A DNA stretch of 64,000 nucleotides from Pyropia yezoensis. Lineage: Eukaryota > Rhodophyta > Bangiophyceae > Bangiales > Bangiaceae. A model generated the notes under the pieces. That model was given only the letters and a program-made list of their open reading frames with translations. It was not told the DNA's origin and searched no databases. A program made the position numbers and the translations under genes. How positions within the stretch are numbered: position 1 is the stretch's first letter; each line of letters starts with the position of its first letter. The stretch covers positions 12,506,568 to 12,570,567 of the forward strand of contig CM020618.1 in the NCBI GenBank assembly GCA_009829735.1, given 5' to 3'. Of the stretch, positions 19,169 to 31,500 are shown piece by piece.

Positions 19169-22100
19169 CGCGCCCTTGGCGCCGCCCCCCACCCCCCACC
19201 CGCGGGCGGCCGCCCAGCCGCCGCGCGGCCGCCGCTTGCGGACGACCATGGCGAGAGCGCCGCCGACGCCCGCCGGCCGCGGCGGACGCCGGCCTGCCGC
19301 CACCGCTGCCGCTGCCGCCAGTGGGCCCGCCGCCGACGTGGCCGCCGCCGCCGCTGCGGTCGCCGGGGCAGCAGCGGCGGTGGCGGTGGTGGTGGTAGCG
19401 GCGGCAGGGGGGGGTGTGGCGGCGGCGGAAACGCGGGCCGATGCGGTGGCGATGGTGGTGGTAGTGGTAGGTGTGGTGGTGGGCGTGGTGGGGGCGGCGA
19501 TGGCGGGCGGGGCGGCAGACACGACGGCCGCCACGGCTGGCGGGCGGCGGGGCCCCATGAGCGCGCCCAGCCGGGCGTGGAGCTCGGTGGACACCACCGC
19601 GGGGGGGGACGGCGGCAGCGTGGGGGGGGACGGGGGGGCGCCGGCGGTGGGACGCCCCGGGGAGCCCCCCACGCGGCCGCCCCTGCTGCTGCCGCCACCA
19701 CCGGCGGTGGGGGGCAGCACCGGGGTGGGGGCGGCGCGCGGGGGAGGCGCGGGTGCGGCGACCTGCCTTGTTGCCGCCGCCGCCGCCGCCGCCGCCGCGG
19801 CTGCCGCCGCCGGTGCCGGTTCCGGTACCGGCGCCGCGTGGGCCGCCGCCGCCGCCGCCGCCGCCGCCGCCCCCCCACCGGCGGCGCCGCCCGTCGCGGC
19901 GGCGGCCGCAGCAGCAAACAGGGAGAATGGCAGCGGCAGCGGCGGCAGGGGCAGGTCGAGTGGCAGCGGCGGCGGCGGGGGTAGGGGCGGGGGCGGCGTC
20001 GGCGCGGCCCGTGCGGGGGGGGGGGGCACCCGCCGGCGCTTGGCCGGCGGCAGGCCGCCGCCCGCCAGCGGCCGCCCCGACGCTGCCGCCGCCGCCACCG
20101 ACGGTGACACCGACGGCGCGGGGGCGGCGGCGGCGGCGGCGGCGGCGCCCCCGTCGCCGGCGCCACGCGGTGTGGCGGCCTCGAACTTGACCACCACCGC
20201 GGGTGGTGGCGGCGGCAGCGGCGGCGGCAGCGGCGGCAGCGGCGGCGGCGGCGGCGGGGGCGGTGGCGGGGGCCCGCCCGACAGCGGCGGCGGCGGCGGC
20301 GGCGCGGCCGCACCCGCGGGGGTGGCCACGGCGGCGCCGCCCACCGCCGCCGCAGCGGGGGCTGGCGTGCCACCGCGGGGGGGGCGGCGGCACCGGCGGG
20401 TGGCCGGGGGGGGGCGGCCGGCGACGGCAGAGGCGCCCGAGCCAAACGTGTGGGAGCGGGTGTGGGGGCGGGCGGGGGGGTGGGGGGGGTGGTGGTCACG
20501 CAGACGGTGACTGCGGGGATGGGGGGGGGAGGGGAAGCGGAGGGGGCCAAAAAACGAGGCAGTCGACAGGCAGCGAGAGGGGGCCGTAGGGGGCAAACCG
20601 CGGCAGCGCCGAGGGCGTCCACCACACATCATCAGGTCAGTGTCTGGGCACCTGTCGGCGCGGGGGGTCGGTCCGCCGCCTCTTCCCGTATGCCCGCCCT
20701 GCCAGCCTCTGCACCCCCACCCCCCCCCCCCTCCCCACAGTCACTGCGTGTACTCCTCCGGCCCTCCTGCTGCCCCCCGTCCTCCCCTCCCAACCAGCCC
20801 CCACCCCATCCCTCCCCGCACGCAACGCCACCTACCTCGTCGGCTGAGCTGGCAGCGCCCCAGCACCTCCACCCCCGCCGCCGCCGCCACCCCCGACCGC
20901 GTGCGCCGCCCCCGCCGGGGGGCCACTCCACCGGCGGGCACGTCCAGCGGCAGCGGCGGCGGCACCACCGACGGCGACGGCGGCGCCAAAGGCAGCGCCG
21001 ACGGCGACGGCGGCGGCGGCGGCGCCCACCAGCCCCCACCCCCTGGCAGGCCAAACGCCCCCCCCGCCACCGCCGCGGCCGCCGCCCCCGCCGGGGCGCC
21101 AACGAGCACCCCCCGCGGGACGGCGGGGGCGTCGACCGGCGGCCCCGCCCCGTCGTCGTCGTGCGGCCACCCCCCCCGGGTGACCAGCGGGGCGGCGAGG
21201 AAGACGGGCGGCCGGGGCATCCGCGGGGGGCGGCGGGCGGCGTAGCGAGCCGCGGCGCCCCTCCCCCCCCCCCCCAACGGAAGCACCCCCCCCCCGGGGG
21301 GGCGGCGGGGGTGTGCTGCAGCCCTCCCCCGCCGCCCCCGCTGCTGCCGCCGCCGCCGCTGACGATGCCACCAAACGCGCCCGCGTCGGGGGACGGCAGC
21401 GGCGCGTCGTCGGCGAGCAGCGCCGCCGCCACCGAGGCGGGGGAGAGGAGGCGGCCAGACGGGGGGAGGCCGCCGCTGGCGCCGAGGGCCACCGCCACCG
21501 CCGCGGCGGCTGCGGCGGCGGTGGCGGTGGGGGTGGTGGGGGTGGTGGTGGTGGTGGTGGGGGTGGTGGGGGTGGCAGTGGTGGTGGGGGTAGTGGTGGT
21601 GCGGTGGGGTGGTGGGGGGGGGGGGGGGGGGGGGGGGGGCCACCGAGGGGGGGGATGGGCGGCTCGTCGCAAAAGAGGCTGCCCGCAAAGAGGGAGGGGG
21701 TGAAGAGGGAGGGCGCCGTGGAGGGGGCGCCATAGGCTGTGGACAGGGGGAAAAGGAACAAGGGACGGAGGAGGGTGGACGAGGGCACAGCAGACGGGAG
21801 GGGAAGATGGACAGCAGGAAGTACAGGAGGGAGGGGTAGGGGGGGGCGAGCAGAAAGAGAAGAGAAACGGGAAGGGCAGAATGGGGGCCGAACACAGGGT
21901 GGGGAGGGGACGCACAGCACGACAAGAAGCAGTGTACGAAATAGCATGTGCCGTCAGTTGGCTGGTCTGTCAACCGGACACGCGGCCGTCGCGAGCGGTG
22001 CCTCTCGCTGCTCTCCCCCCCCCCCTCCCCCCCACCCCCTCCTTCCTCCCAGACCACACACCACGTACCGCCGCCCTCGATGCTGCCACTTAGGTCGGCA

Positions 22101-22576
22101 TCCGCCCACAGCCACGCTTCGGCCACCGCGTCCGCGGCGGGGCCCAGCCCACCATCGTCACCGCCGCCGTCACCGCCGCCGCCGTCACCGCCGCCGCCGC
22201 CACCGCCACCGCCGCTGCCGGCATCGTCATGGTCCGCTGCCCCCACCTCCGCCGCCGCAACCGCCGCCGCCGCCACTTGCGCGGCGGCAGCGGCAGCGGC
22301 GGCGGCGGTGGTGGCGGCGGCGGTGGACGGGGCAGCCGGCTGGTGGGGGCCGCGGTGGTGGTGGCCGGGGGAAGGGAGGTGGGCCGGCGGGGGGGACAGG
22401 GGCGGCAGGGGGGCGCCCCCCCCCGCCGCCGCCGCCGCCCAGCCGTCGTCGCCGACGGCGTCTGCCCAGCCGCCGCTTGCATCGGCAGCGGCGGCAGCGG
22501 CGGCGGCGGCGGCGACGGCGGCGACGGCGGCGGGGGGGATACCCGGGTCGGCGCCGGCGGTGGCGTTGGCAGCCAT
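19106..22576 (-). CDS. Multi-exon Ala/Pro/Gly-rich, probably nuclear protein of unknown family
   Basis: I propose a start at ATG 22576 and a first exon to 22069 with the donor GTACGTGG. The next exon starts at 21736 after the acceptor TGTCCACAG, and the phases agree across this junction (SIEGG joined to AYGAPSTAPSLF). A further donor candidate (GTAGGTGG) ends the second exon near 20836. The last exon runs to the stop at 19106-19108 and contains a nuclear-localisation-like PPAKRRRVPP and a short ordered segment (STELHARLGALMG). Within the second exon the plausible frame changes at long G and GGT runs (around 21500-21640), so either those runs are mis-sized or there are more introns. Most of the protein would be Ala, Pro and Gly runs. 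No known domain was recognised, and no function is proposed. Confidence 0.4.
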
Positions 22577-25007
22577 CGGAGAGGGGGCGAAAGGAGGAAG
22601 GGGGGAGGGGTGGGGAGGGTGGCGGGGGGGGGGGGGGGGGGGAAACCGTCGAGGCGGTGGTGGTGGCGGCGGCGGCGGAGGAAAAAAAAAAAAACAGTGC
22701 GCGCGCGCGCGGTCGATGCCGGCGTGGTGGTGACGGCGACGCGGACGCACGACCACCGCCCCGCCGCGACGGGTAAAAGGGGGGGAGAGGGGGGCGGGGG
22801 CAGCCAAGGGGGGGGGGGGGGGGGGGGAAGGCGCGTGAGTGGCGGGACTTGCGGGGCGGCCGTCGACGCTCACGCGGGGGGGTTGGCGGCGCGGGAAGGG
22901 AGGGAGTGGGGGGGCGGTGCCAACGAGGCCGTCAATGTATACAGTACACGGGCAAGGAGGTGGGCACGAGGCCCCCACAGCGAGGTGGGAGGTGTGGAGG
23001 AAGGGGGTGGTGGAGGTGGGAAGCGGGGGTGGAGTGGGGGAAAGGGGCGGCGGGGGGGGGGGGGGAGGGTAGAGCACCTCGCGCAGCCACCGGCTTGTCG
23101 CCCCACCCCCCCCCCCCCCCACCTCCCCACCCGCCGCCGCACACCCAGCGCGCGCGCTCCGCCACGGCCACGGCGCCGCCAACGTCCCACTGGGGCGGGG
23201 GGGGGGGGGGGGTCGGTCGCCGCGCGATGGCCCCCGGCCGCGCGGGCGGGCGGCCGGGCGGGCGGGCGGCCGCCGCGCGATACACAGGGAGGGGGGGGCG
23301 GCGGGGGCGGGGATGGCGCCCGCGGCCAGCGGCCGCCGCCACCGCGCCACCTCCCCCCCCCCCCCCCCCCCTCTCCCGCGCGCGCGGGTGGGGTGGGGTG
23401 GGGTGGGGTGGGGTGGGGGGCGGGAATGGCGGGGGGCCGCCGGGGGTGGCGGGGATAGATAGATAGATAAGGCGGGCGGCGGGGCGAGGTTGAGGGGGGG
23501 GGGGGGGGAAGTGGCGCGCCCGCAGGGCGGATGCATCGGTGACTCGTACCCGCGGGTGGGGGTTGGTGTGTGTGTGTGGAGCGGAGGGGGTAAGGTGTGG
23601 GGGGGGGGGATGGGCACGGCGAGCGCGCGGGAGGGGGTTGGGGGGGACGTACGTACCCCGCGGCGGGCGGGGGGTTGGCCAGAGGAGCCGACGGCATGGC
23701 GCCGGCGGCCGGGCGGCGTGTGGGGGTGGGGGGGGGCGGGGGAGGGGGGGGGGCGCCGGCCCACTGTCGGGGGGGGGGAGGGAGGGGGGGGGGCCGAGCT
23801 CCGCCTGCCCCCCCCCGGGCCGCTGAGGAAGGGGGGGTGGGTGGGGGGCGTTGGGGGGTAGAGGAGGGGGGGGGGGGGGGCTATGGCCGCAGAGGAGGGG
23901 ATGGGAGTGGTGGTGGACTGTGGCTGTGAGTATGACAGGCGGGGATTGTGGGAGATGGGGGGGGGGGGGGGGCGGGGGGGGCTTGGCGCGCGCCCGTCGC
24001 CCGCCCTTTTTTTTCCTGACCGCCCGACGGTGGGGGGGGGGGGGTGCGCTGTGCTTGGCGCGCGCCCAGATGTGGTCGTCGCGGGTGTGGGGTTTGTGGG
24101 GGGGGGGGGGGGGGGGGGCCTCGTGTGGGTGGAGAGGGGTGCAGGCCGCGCCACAAAACCTTTGCGGGGGGGGGGGGGGGGGGGGGGGGCAAAAGGGGAG
24201 AATGGGATGTGGCCGTGGCGCGAAAGGGCACAACGCCCCCGCCATTTTGGGTCATCACCCCCCCCCCCCCCCACTCCCCCCGCCCCCCCGCCGTCGTCGG
24301 TCGCGCAGGCGCGCGCCTTTCTTCTTGTCCCCTGTTGCCGACCACGAGGCGTGGGAGAAGGGTGGTGGCGGCGCGAGGGGGGGGGTTGGTGCCTCGGGGT
24401 GGGACAGCGGTCGGGCCCTCGGCCGGGCGCTGTTGGTCGCGTCTGCTTTTCTTTTTTTGGCGGGGGAGAGGGGCGGCTGGGGCTGGTGGTGGAACTGGGC
24501 AGTGGGGGACTGGGAAGGAGACACGTGATGAGGCAGTAGGACTGTAGGAATGCAAAAGGGTCGTACCAAGCAAAAGTCCATTCATTGATGGGATCTTGGG
24601 CACCGTCCCAACGGTGCCGTATCCAATGGGATGTCGACAACGACAGTCCTCTTGCACCCAACAGTTGTCTCGCGCAGGGTTGTCAGAGCACTACAATTAG
24701 GATTGTGACGGTTGGACTCTTAGGAGTCAAGTGTGTCACCCCGTGTCATGCAATCCGAGGATCCGACCCGGCAGACACCCCGGAAGCCACTTTCAGCCAC
24801 AATTGGAATGGCATGGGCACCCCGACGAGGATCAAAAAATTCCACCAGCCAGCCGCCACGCCCGCGCGAGGGTGTGTGTGGGCAGGCGGTCGTCGCCGCC
24901 CCGTCCCCGTCCCCGTCCTCCCATCGCCCGTCGCCGCCCCCCACCCACCACCGCCCCCGTCCTCTGCCGCTTCCCCACCGCCCCGTGCCGCCGCCGCTGC
25001 TCTACCA
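22577..25007. other. Strongly G-skewed spacer between two divergent genes
   Basis: The plus strand is packed with G runs of 8 to more than 20 bases (for example 23206-23215, 24096-24118 and 24165-24190), a (TGGGG) repeat at 23389-23418, and a (GATA) run near 23456-23469. A perfect 8-bp hairpin (GGCACCGT, loop CCCA) lies at 24599-24618. Long ORFs here are artefacts of the runs. As the shared upstream region of the genes at 22576 (-) and 25008 (+), it should hold their promoters. Its G-runs could form quadruplexes. Confidence 0.5.
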
Positions 25008-25926
25008 ATGTACGCCACCGTCACGGACGACGACACACCCGCCCGCCTGGCCAGCCAGCCGTCGACCGCGCCCAGCCGGCCCGTCGACCGCCGCCCGCCC
25101 GCCCGCCCGCCCGCCTCCCCGCCCGCGGCGGCCGCCCCGCAAAGCCGCCGCCGCCGCCGTCCGCGGGCGGCCGCGGCCGCTGTGCCCACCCCCCCCCCAG
25201 GGATGGCGCCCCCACCGGGAGCCACCGGGGCGGTGGCGGCCCCCGCGGTGGCCGCGCCCGTGTAAGCGCCGTGGCGGTCGGGTGCGCTCATTCGGCGCCG
25301 CGGTGGGTGCGGCCGCGTTGGGGGGGCGGGGCGGGCAGGGCGGGTCCGCCAACGTGCCGCCCCCTTTTCGTTGCCCTCTCCTCTCCCCCATACCCCTCTC
25401 GTCCCCTCCCTTTGCCGCCTTGACACCCACCACACCCGAGCCTGGGGAGGGGGGGTGTTCCATCCCGGCCACCAGGGGGGGCTTGACGGTCGGGGCGTCG
25501 TCGTCCCCCTCTCCCCGGCGGTGCCCCCGCCGCTCACCCTCCCCCCGCGTCGTGCTTGGAGCGTCTCACCACCCCCCCCCCCCCTCCCCGGCCGGTCTCG
25601 GCAACACTCGGGGTCTGGACGACGCGGCCATGGCGGGGGCCACGACAGTGGCAGCGGCGGCGGCCGCCGCGTCGGCGGCCGCAGTTGCAGCCGGCCGGCC
25701 CGGCGGTGGCGGCGGCACCCACCCCCATCCTCAACGCCGCCGCCGCCGTCGCCGCCGCCACCGTCACCACGGGATGAGAGCGGCGGCGGCAGCGGCGGCG
25801 GCGGCAGCGGCGGTGGTGGTGGCGGTGGTGGTGGTGGCCGCCGCGGCAGCGGCGGTCGCGACGGTTGGGGCGCCCGTCGGCGGCGGCGGTGGTGGCGAGC
25901 CGGGGCCCCCGGCAGTTGTGATGGCA

Positions 25927-25963
<37 letters not shown>

Positions 25964-27285
25964 CGGCGGCGACGGCGGCCGGCGGCACCCCGCCGCCATC
26001 ATTGCCAGAGGTGCCCCGGCCGTCCCCCCCCCCACCCGCGTCGGGTGCCGCGTCGTTGACGGCGGCGGCGGCCACGTACAGCCCCACCCTTGCGGTTGCC
26101 CCCCACGGCGGCGGCGACGGCGACGGCGACGGCGCCGTTGCGGCCTCGTCGGTCGCGCCTGGCATTGGCGGCGTGGACATGGTGGGCCTGCCGACGACAC
26201 AAACGCCGCCCCCACCCTCCCCCCCACCCCCGTCGCTACCCCCACCCCCACCCCCACCCACCTCGGCGGCGCTGCCGCCGGCGCCACTGCCAACGCCGAC
26301 AGCGTCGTCGGCGTCCGGCGGTGGTGGCGGCGGCGGCAGCGGCGGCGGCGGCGTGCGTGGCCACGGGCGGGCGCGCGGGGCGGCGGGCAGGGGCAGCTCC
26401 CGCCCCTCCCGCCCTTCCCGGGCGGCAGCGGCGGTGGTGGCGGCGGCCGCGGCAGTGGGGCGGCGGGCGGGCGGGTCACGGGGCCGCGCCTCCCCCCCCC
26501 GCCAACGGGCGCCCCCCTTCCCCGCCCCTCCCCCCCTCATGAGGACCGCCCCCCGCGTCCATCCCCCCTCGCCCCCCCGGGCGCGAGGCGGCCGCAAGGC
26601 ACTCTCCCTCACCCTCCCCCACCTGCCAACGCTGCGGTGGTATGGCGGCGGCGGCGGCGGGGGGGCACCGCTGGCGCTCCTCCCCCTCCCCCCCCCCCCG
26701 TTGCCAACCCCCCCCCCCCCGGCGCCCCCCCCCCCCCCCCGCGTCACCGGTCATGGCGGCTGGCGTCGCTCCTCCCCGCCCCCCTCCGCGGGGATTCCGG
26801 CGCCGCCCGTGCGGCGGGTGCGACGGAGGAGGCGGCCCGCCGCCGGCGGGCCGCCGAGCGCACCGAAGCCGCCGCGGCCATCCACTCGGCCGCCGCCGCT
26901 GCCGTTGCGGCGGCCAAGGACGGCGGCCACGGCCGCCGCCACCGCCGCCGCCGCGCCGTGCCCCCACCTCCCGCCGCCGCCGTGTGGCCGCCGCCGTCGC
27001 CGTCGCTGCCGGCGTCGCAGCCCCAGACGCTGCCAGGGGTGGGGGGGGCGGGGCAGGGGGGGGGGCTCCGCGCCCGCCTCGTCGCCGCCGTCCGGGCGCT
27101 GCGCGGCGGCGCGCCGGCCACCGCAGACGGCGCGGCGGGGGGTGCCCCCCGTGGTCTGGCTGGGGCCCCTCCGTCGGCGGCGGCGCTGGCGGCCGCCGCG
27201 GCGGCCGCCGAGGCCGAGCTGGAAGCCGCCGCCGATGACGCGGCCGCCGCCGCCGCCGCCGCAGCCGCCCCCGCCAACGGCGGCG

Positions 27286-27317
<32 letters not shown>

Positions 27318-27833
27318 AGCGGCGCCGGCACCCGTGGCTACCCCCCCCGCCCCTGGTCGATGGCGTGGCTCTTACCGGCTGGCTGGGGGGGCGGCCGGGG
27401 CGGCTGGGCAGCGGCGGCCCCCCCCCCCTCCCCCCCCCCCCCTTTCCTCCCCCCCCCCCCCCTCGCCACCAGCACCCGCACCAGCACCACCGACGCGGCG
27501 GCGGCGGCGGCAGCGACAGAGGCGGCGTCGGCGGCGGCAGCCGACGCGGCGACGCTGCGGCGCATCACGCGGCGGCTGCGGTCGCAGCTGGCGCGCGCGC
27601 ACGCCGCGCGGGCGGCGGCGGCGGCGGCGGCGGGGGCGCCCGAGCCCGACTGGGAGGTGGAGCTGCGGTCGCTCCGGCGGCTGGCGCCGGGGGTGGTGGC
27701 CGCCGAGGTGGCACGGGAGGAGGGGCGGGGGGGGGTGGGGCGGCGGCGGCGGCGCCGCCGCCGGGGAGGAGTGCCCCGCCGGGTAGAGGCGCGGGTGGAG
27801 GAGGTGGCGCAGCGGCTGCTGGCAGAGGAGTGA
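25008..27833 (+). CDS. Multi-exon Ala-rich protein of unknown family
   Basis: The proposed start is ATG 25008 (context ACCAATGT), beginning MYATVTDDDTPARL. The first exon ends at 25261 with the good donor GTAAGC. The acceptor of the next exon was not fixed. Downstream coding shifts between two frames, probably at C/G homopolymers around 26640-26730. The C-terminal end is convincing: a helical, charged stretch (DAATLRRITRRLRSQLARAHAARAA, then DWEVELRSLRRLAPGVVAAEVAREE) and a final coiled-coil-like VEARVEEVAQRLLAEE before the stop at 27833. The rest is Ala, Gly and Pro runs with basic patches. It may be nuclear, but no known domain is visible. It is divergent from the gene ending at 22576. Confidence 0.4.
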
Positions 27834-28518
27834 GGAGGGAAGAGGGGGGGGGGGAAGGTTGCTTGTGACGGGGGGGGGTGGTGGGTGGGAGTTTATGAGG
27901 GGGGGGAGGGGGGGGCAGGGAGACTGAGGCGCGTGTATGTAGAGCGCCTGCCTGTCAGTAGGTGGGGGGGGTGGTGGCGCAGGCGGCTGATGGCGGTGCT
28001 GTGGGGTCCCAGCGGCGGCCCATGGCACCGGACAAAACGAAAGCAAAAAAAAAAGGCGGGCAAACCAGGGCGGGCGTGCCCAGCGGGGTGCACACGCCCG
28101 CACGCAGCCTGGCACCCGTCACGGGCAAGCGGTCCCACACCCCTCGGGCAAGCACAGCCGCCATTGGCAGCAAGGGCAACCCCTACGGACGTCATCGGGC
28201 ATCGCGCTCCAGCCGACGCTCGGCTGGCGAAAAAAAACAACAAAAACAAGCAGACACGCGCCGCCATCCTCCCACCCTCTTCCCTCCCCCCCCTCCCCCA
28301 CCAGCAGCAGAGGTCGTGACGATCAGGCAGAGGCGCCCCCCGCGCACCCACGACCCAGCGCCGCAAAGAAATGCAGAAAACACACGACCAACAGCGATGG
28401 TGGAAAGGTACATAGACAGCAGCGGGTGGCGCAACGACCAGCGGCAGGTCCAAGGGGCCGCTACGCGCCCACTCTCCGCCGCGGCCATGACCTCCCATCA
28501 CGGACACGGCCAGTAGTG
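27834..28518. other. Intergenic region between converging gene ends
   Basis: The 3' ends of the Ala-rich gene (+) and the cyanase-fusion gene (-) meet here. Short ORFs have no recognisable product. Confidence 0.5.
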
Positions 28519-31500
28519 TCAAACCGTCGCCGTCCCGCGGGTGACGGGCCGCGGCAGGTCCTCCACCGTGAACGTGGCCCGCCCATAGTCGACCGCCCTC
28601 GCAAACGTCCCCTCAATCGCCGCCAACTCGGGGGTGTCCGCGGCCGCCACGTCGGCGGGCTCGACCGTGTCGCCCTCGAGGAGGGAGCGCTTGGCACCGA
28701 CGGGTACCGCCTCGACACGCCCCGACGCCTCGGCGCGGGCCATGGCGGCCGCCAGCCCCGTCTCCCCCGCGGGCACCAACGTTGCCCCCACAGCCGCGGG
28801 CGCCACCGCCGCGGCAACCGCCCTGTGCCGCCGCCGCCGCCGGTGGGAGTGACGGCCGCGCGAACCACCCCCAGACGAGCCCGACGCAGAGGCAGAGGCA
28901 GAGCCCGAGGGGGAGCCCGACGGGGAAGCCGACTGCGGGCCCGAACGTGGAGCCGACACGAGGCTGCCGCGGAGTTCGCCTCGCCCAGTCGACGACGCAG
29001 GGGGGGTGACGGGGGTGGGGGGGGCCCCTACCGCCGGAAGGGGCTGGGGTGGCACGTCTGTATCGGCCACGGCGCCGTACGGGGGGGTCACGACGTCGGC
29101 GGTGCCTGCACCAGCGGTCGCGGGGACGCCCGTGCCCACAACTTGCGCTGCATCACTGGCGCCCGCGCCCGCCACGGTGCCTGACGGAAGACCTCGCGTG
29201 GTGCTCACAGCACCGGCGCCAGCTGGGGTGGGCAGAGGGGGCGGCATGGCTTGCAGCGCCCCCGGCGGCGGTGGAACCAGCTCGTCCTCGGGAACCTCGC
29301 CACCCGGCGGGGGGGCCTCCACATCCGCTGCAGCTGCGGCAGCGGCGGCAGCAGCAGCGGCGGCGTCGCGAGCGTGGCGCTTCTTGCGACGGCGCCGGCC
29401 AAGCACTCGCTCCTTGAGGTGCGAGAGGAAGCCGCCGCCACCGCTCTCAGCATCATCGCCTTCACCTGCTGGCGGCCCAGGAGGCCCCTCTTCACCGCCC
29501 GTGTCCGTCTCGGTGCTACCCGTCGAGGTCGTGGAAGAGCGCGGCGCGGCCGCGTCAACGAGCGCGGCAGCCCCACCGGCCTCCATACTCGGGCCTGCGG
29601 CCGCGTCAACGAGCGCGGCAGCCCCACCGGCCTCCATACTCGGGCCTGCAGACGGCCACCGGGCGTCGGCGTCCACCGGTGGGTGCTCACTCGACGGCGC
29701 CTCGGCGCCACGCTCGCCGCTGTCGTCCCGCACAACGCCGCGGTCGCGCTGTGACGGTACCTCCCACGGAGCAGCGGCGCCTGAGTCTCCAGCGGATGAC
29801 ACTTTGCCGCTACCAGCAGAGCTATCAATCCGACCGCGCGCAAGGGGCTCCGCAACCTGCCCCGGACCGACGGCGGCCGCATTGGTCAGAGTAACCTCAC
29901 CCACATACGGCGCACCTCGAATGACCTCTGCAGCGGGAGTGGGTGTGTCATGGTCTGAAGCAGGAGAGGCCACCCCGTCAGCAGAAGACGTGCTCAGCGC
30001 CGACAGAGCAGAGTGCACAGTATATGAGCTCTCATCGCGGCTGAGGTAGGGCGCCGTGTCGCTGCTGCCCATGGCTCCTGCAGACAGATCGATCGCCGGA
30101 TCAGCCACGGGAGCGGCTGCAGGCGAAGACTCTTGCGCGGAAGCCAGCGGAGGTTCATCAAGTTGAGCACGAGCGACTCGCGAACCATAAGACTGCGAGT
30201 CAGAGGGAGTCACTACCGCCTCGGCGGCCCGTGTGACAGAAGAGGTCGGCAGCGTCAGCGCACGGTCCGTAGTCCGACCGGCGGCTTGGGCCCGCTGGTG
30301 CTCCTCAAGCACCTCCCTCGACAACGGAGGTGACGCCGCCGATGCATCATCCAAGAGAGACGCAAGGGTCGGAGGTGGCACAGGAACAACATCGTCAGTT
30401 GACAAGGGAGGCGCCTCTTCCAATCCACCCTCTGCTTCAGCAGGCAGGCCGGGTAGGGAGGGTGACGCAAAGGTAGGCGGTGGCACCGGCACGGCATCGT
30501 CTGTCGAAGCGGGAGGCGTTGCGGTTGGACTGCCACTTTCTTTGCTGGGAAACTCACGACGCACGAGAGATGCTGAAGTTGACGGGAGCACCGGCATGGC
30601 ATCGTCAGTAGACACGGGAGGTGTCTCTGTCCGATCGCTCGACACGTCATCTGACTTGCCACGATGAGAGGATGACGGCAATGACCGCGCCGGTACAGGC
30701 ACGGCATCATCTACCGCGGCGGGAAGAGTGGCAGTTGGGCCGCCCACTGCTGGGCCTCGCATAGCGTGGGGGGGAGGGGAGGCAGGGGTCTCTGGCGGCA
30801 CTCGCCCGGCATCGACGGTCGAGGCAGGAGGCGTCACTGTCGGACTGCCCTCTGCGCCATCCGAACGGTCACGCCGGAAGAGACCTAGGAGACCACCCGT
30901 CTTGAAAGCTTTTCCGCCCGAGGACGTCGCCCAGGAAGAATCAGGAGCACGCTGGCCATCCGTGGGAGCCTCCGCCCCCAACGAGGACAAGTCCTCTTCA
31001 TCGTCGTCGCGTCGAAATAGGCCCAGGAGACTGCCGCCAGTTGGGACGTCCGCTTGGCGTTTTGCTTCTGGCAAAGCAGAAGTTACGCCTCGGTCAGCCG
31101 CCCGAACAGGAGCGGATTCAGCCACTTCGCCGTCCTTATCAGCAGCATCTGGTTCTGCATCGGTCCGCTGCGCTTCGGCCCTGCTCTCGCCCGCACCGAT
31201 ACGCGCCTCAGACCCATCAGCGGCGCGTTGAGCTGACGAGCTCCTGCTCTCCTCTGAATCAGGTCTCTTTCGGCGAAACAGTCCGAGCAGCCCGGACCGC
31301 GTCTCACCAGTCTTGCTACCATCACCCGAGCCGCGGCTACTATCGCTGCGGTCGTCGCGGTCAGCGTCCTTACCGCGGAACAGACGAAGCAAGCCACCCG
31401 TCGCAGGCTTTGCCTCAGAAGCCGCAGCAGCTTCCGATGGCGATGAACTGCAAGAGGCACTGGTGGCAGGCTTGGTCTGCTCACCAGAATCTGCAGCCTC

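Noticed and set aside
23389-23418. (TGGGG) run as an internal telomere-like repeat
   Set aside because: Too short, and set in a region full of other G runs; it is more simply part of the general G-skew.
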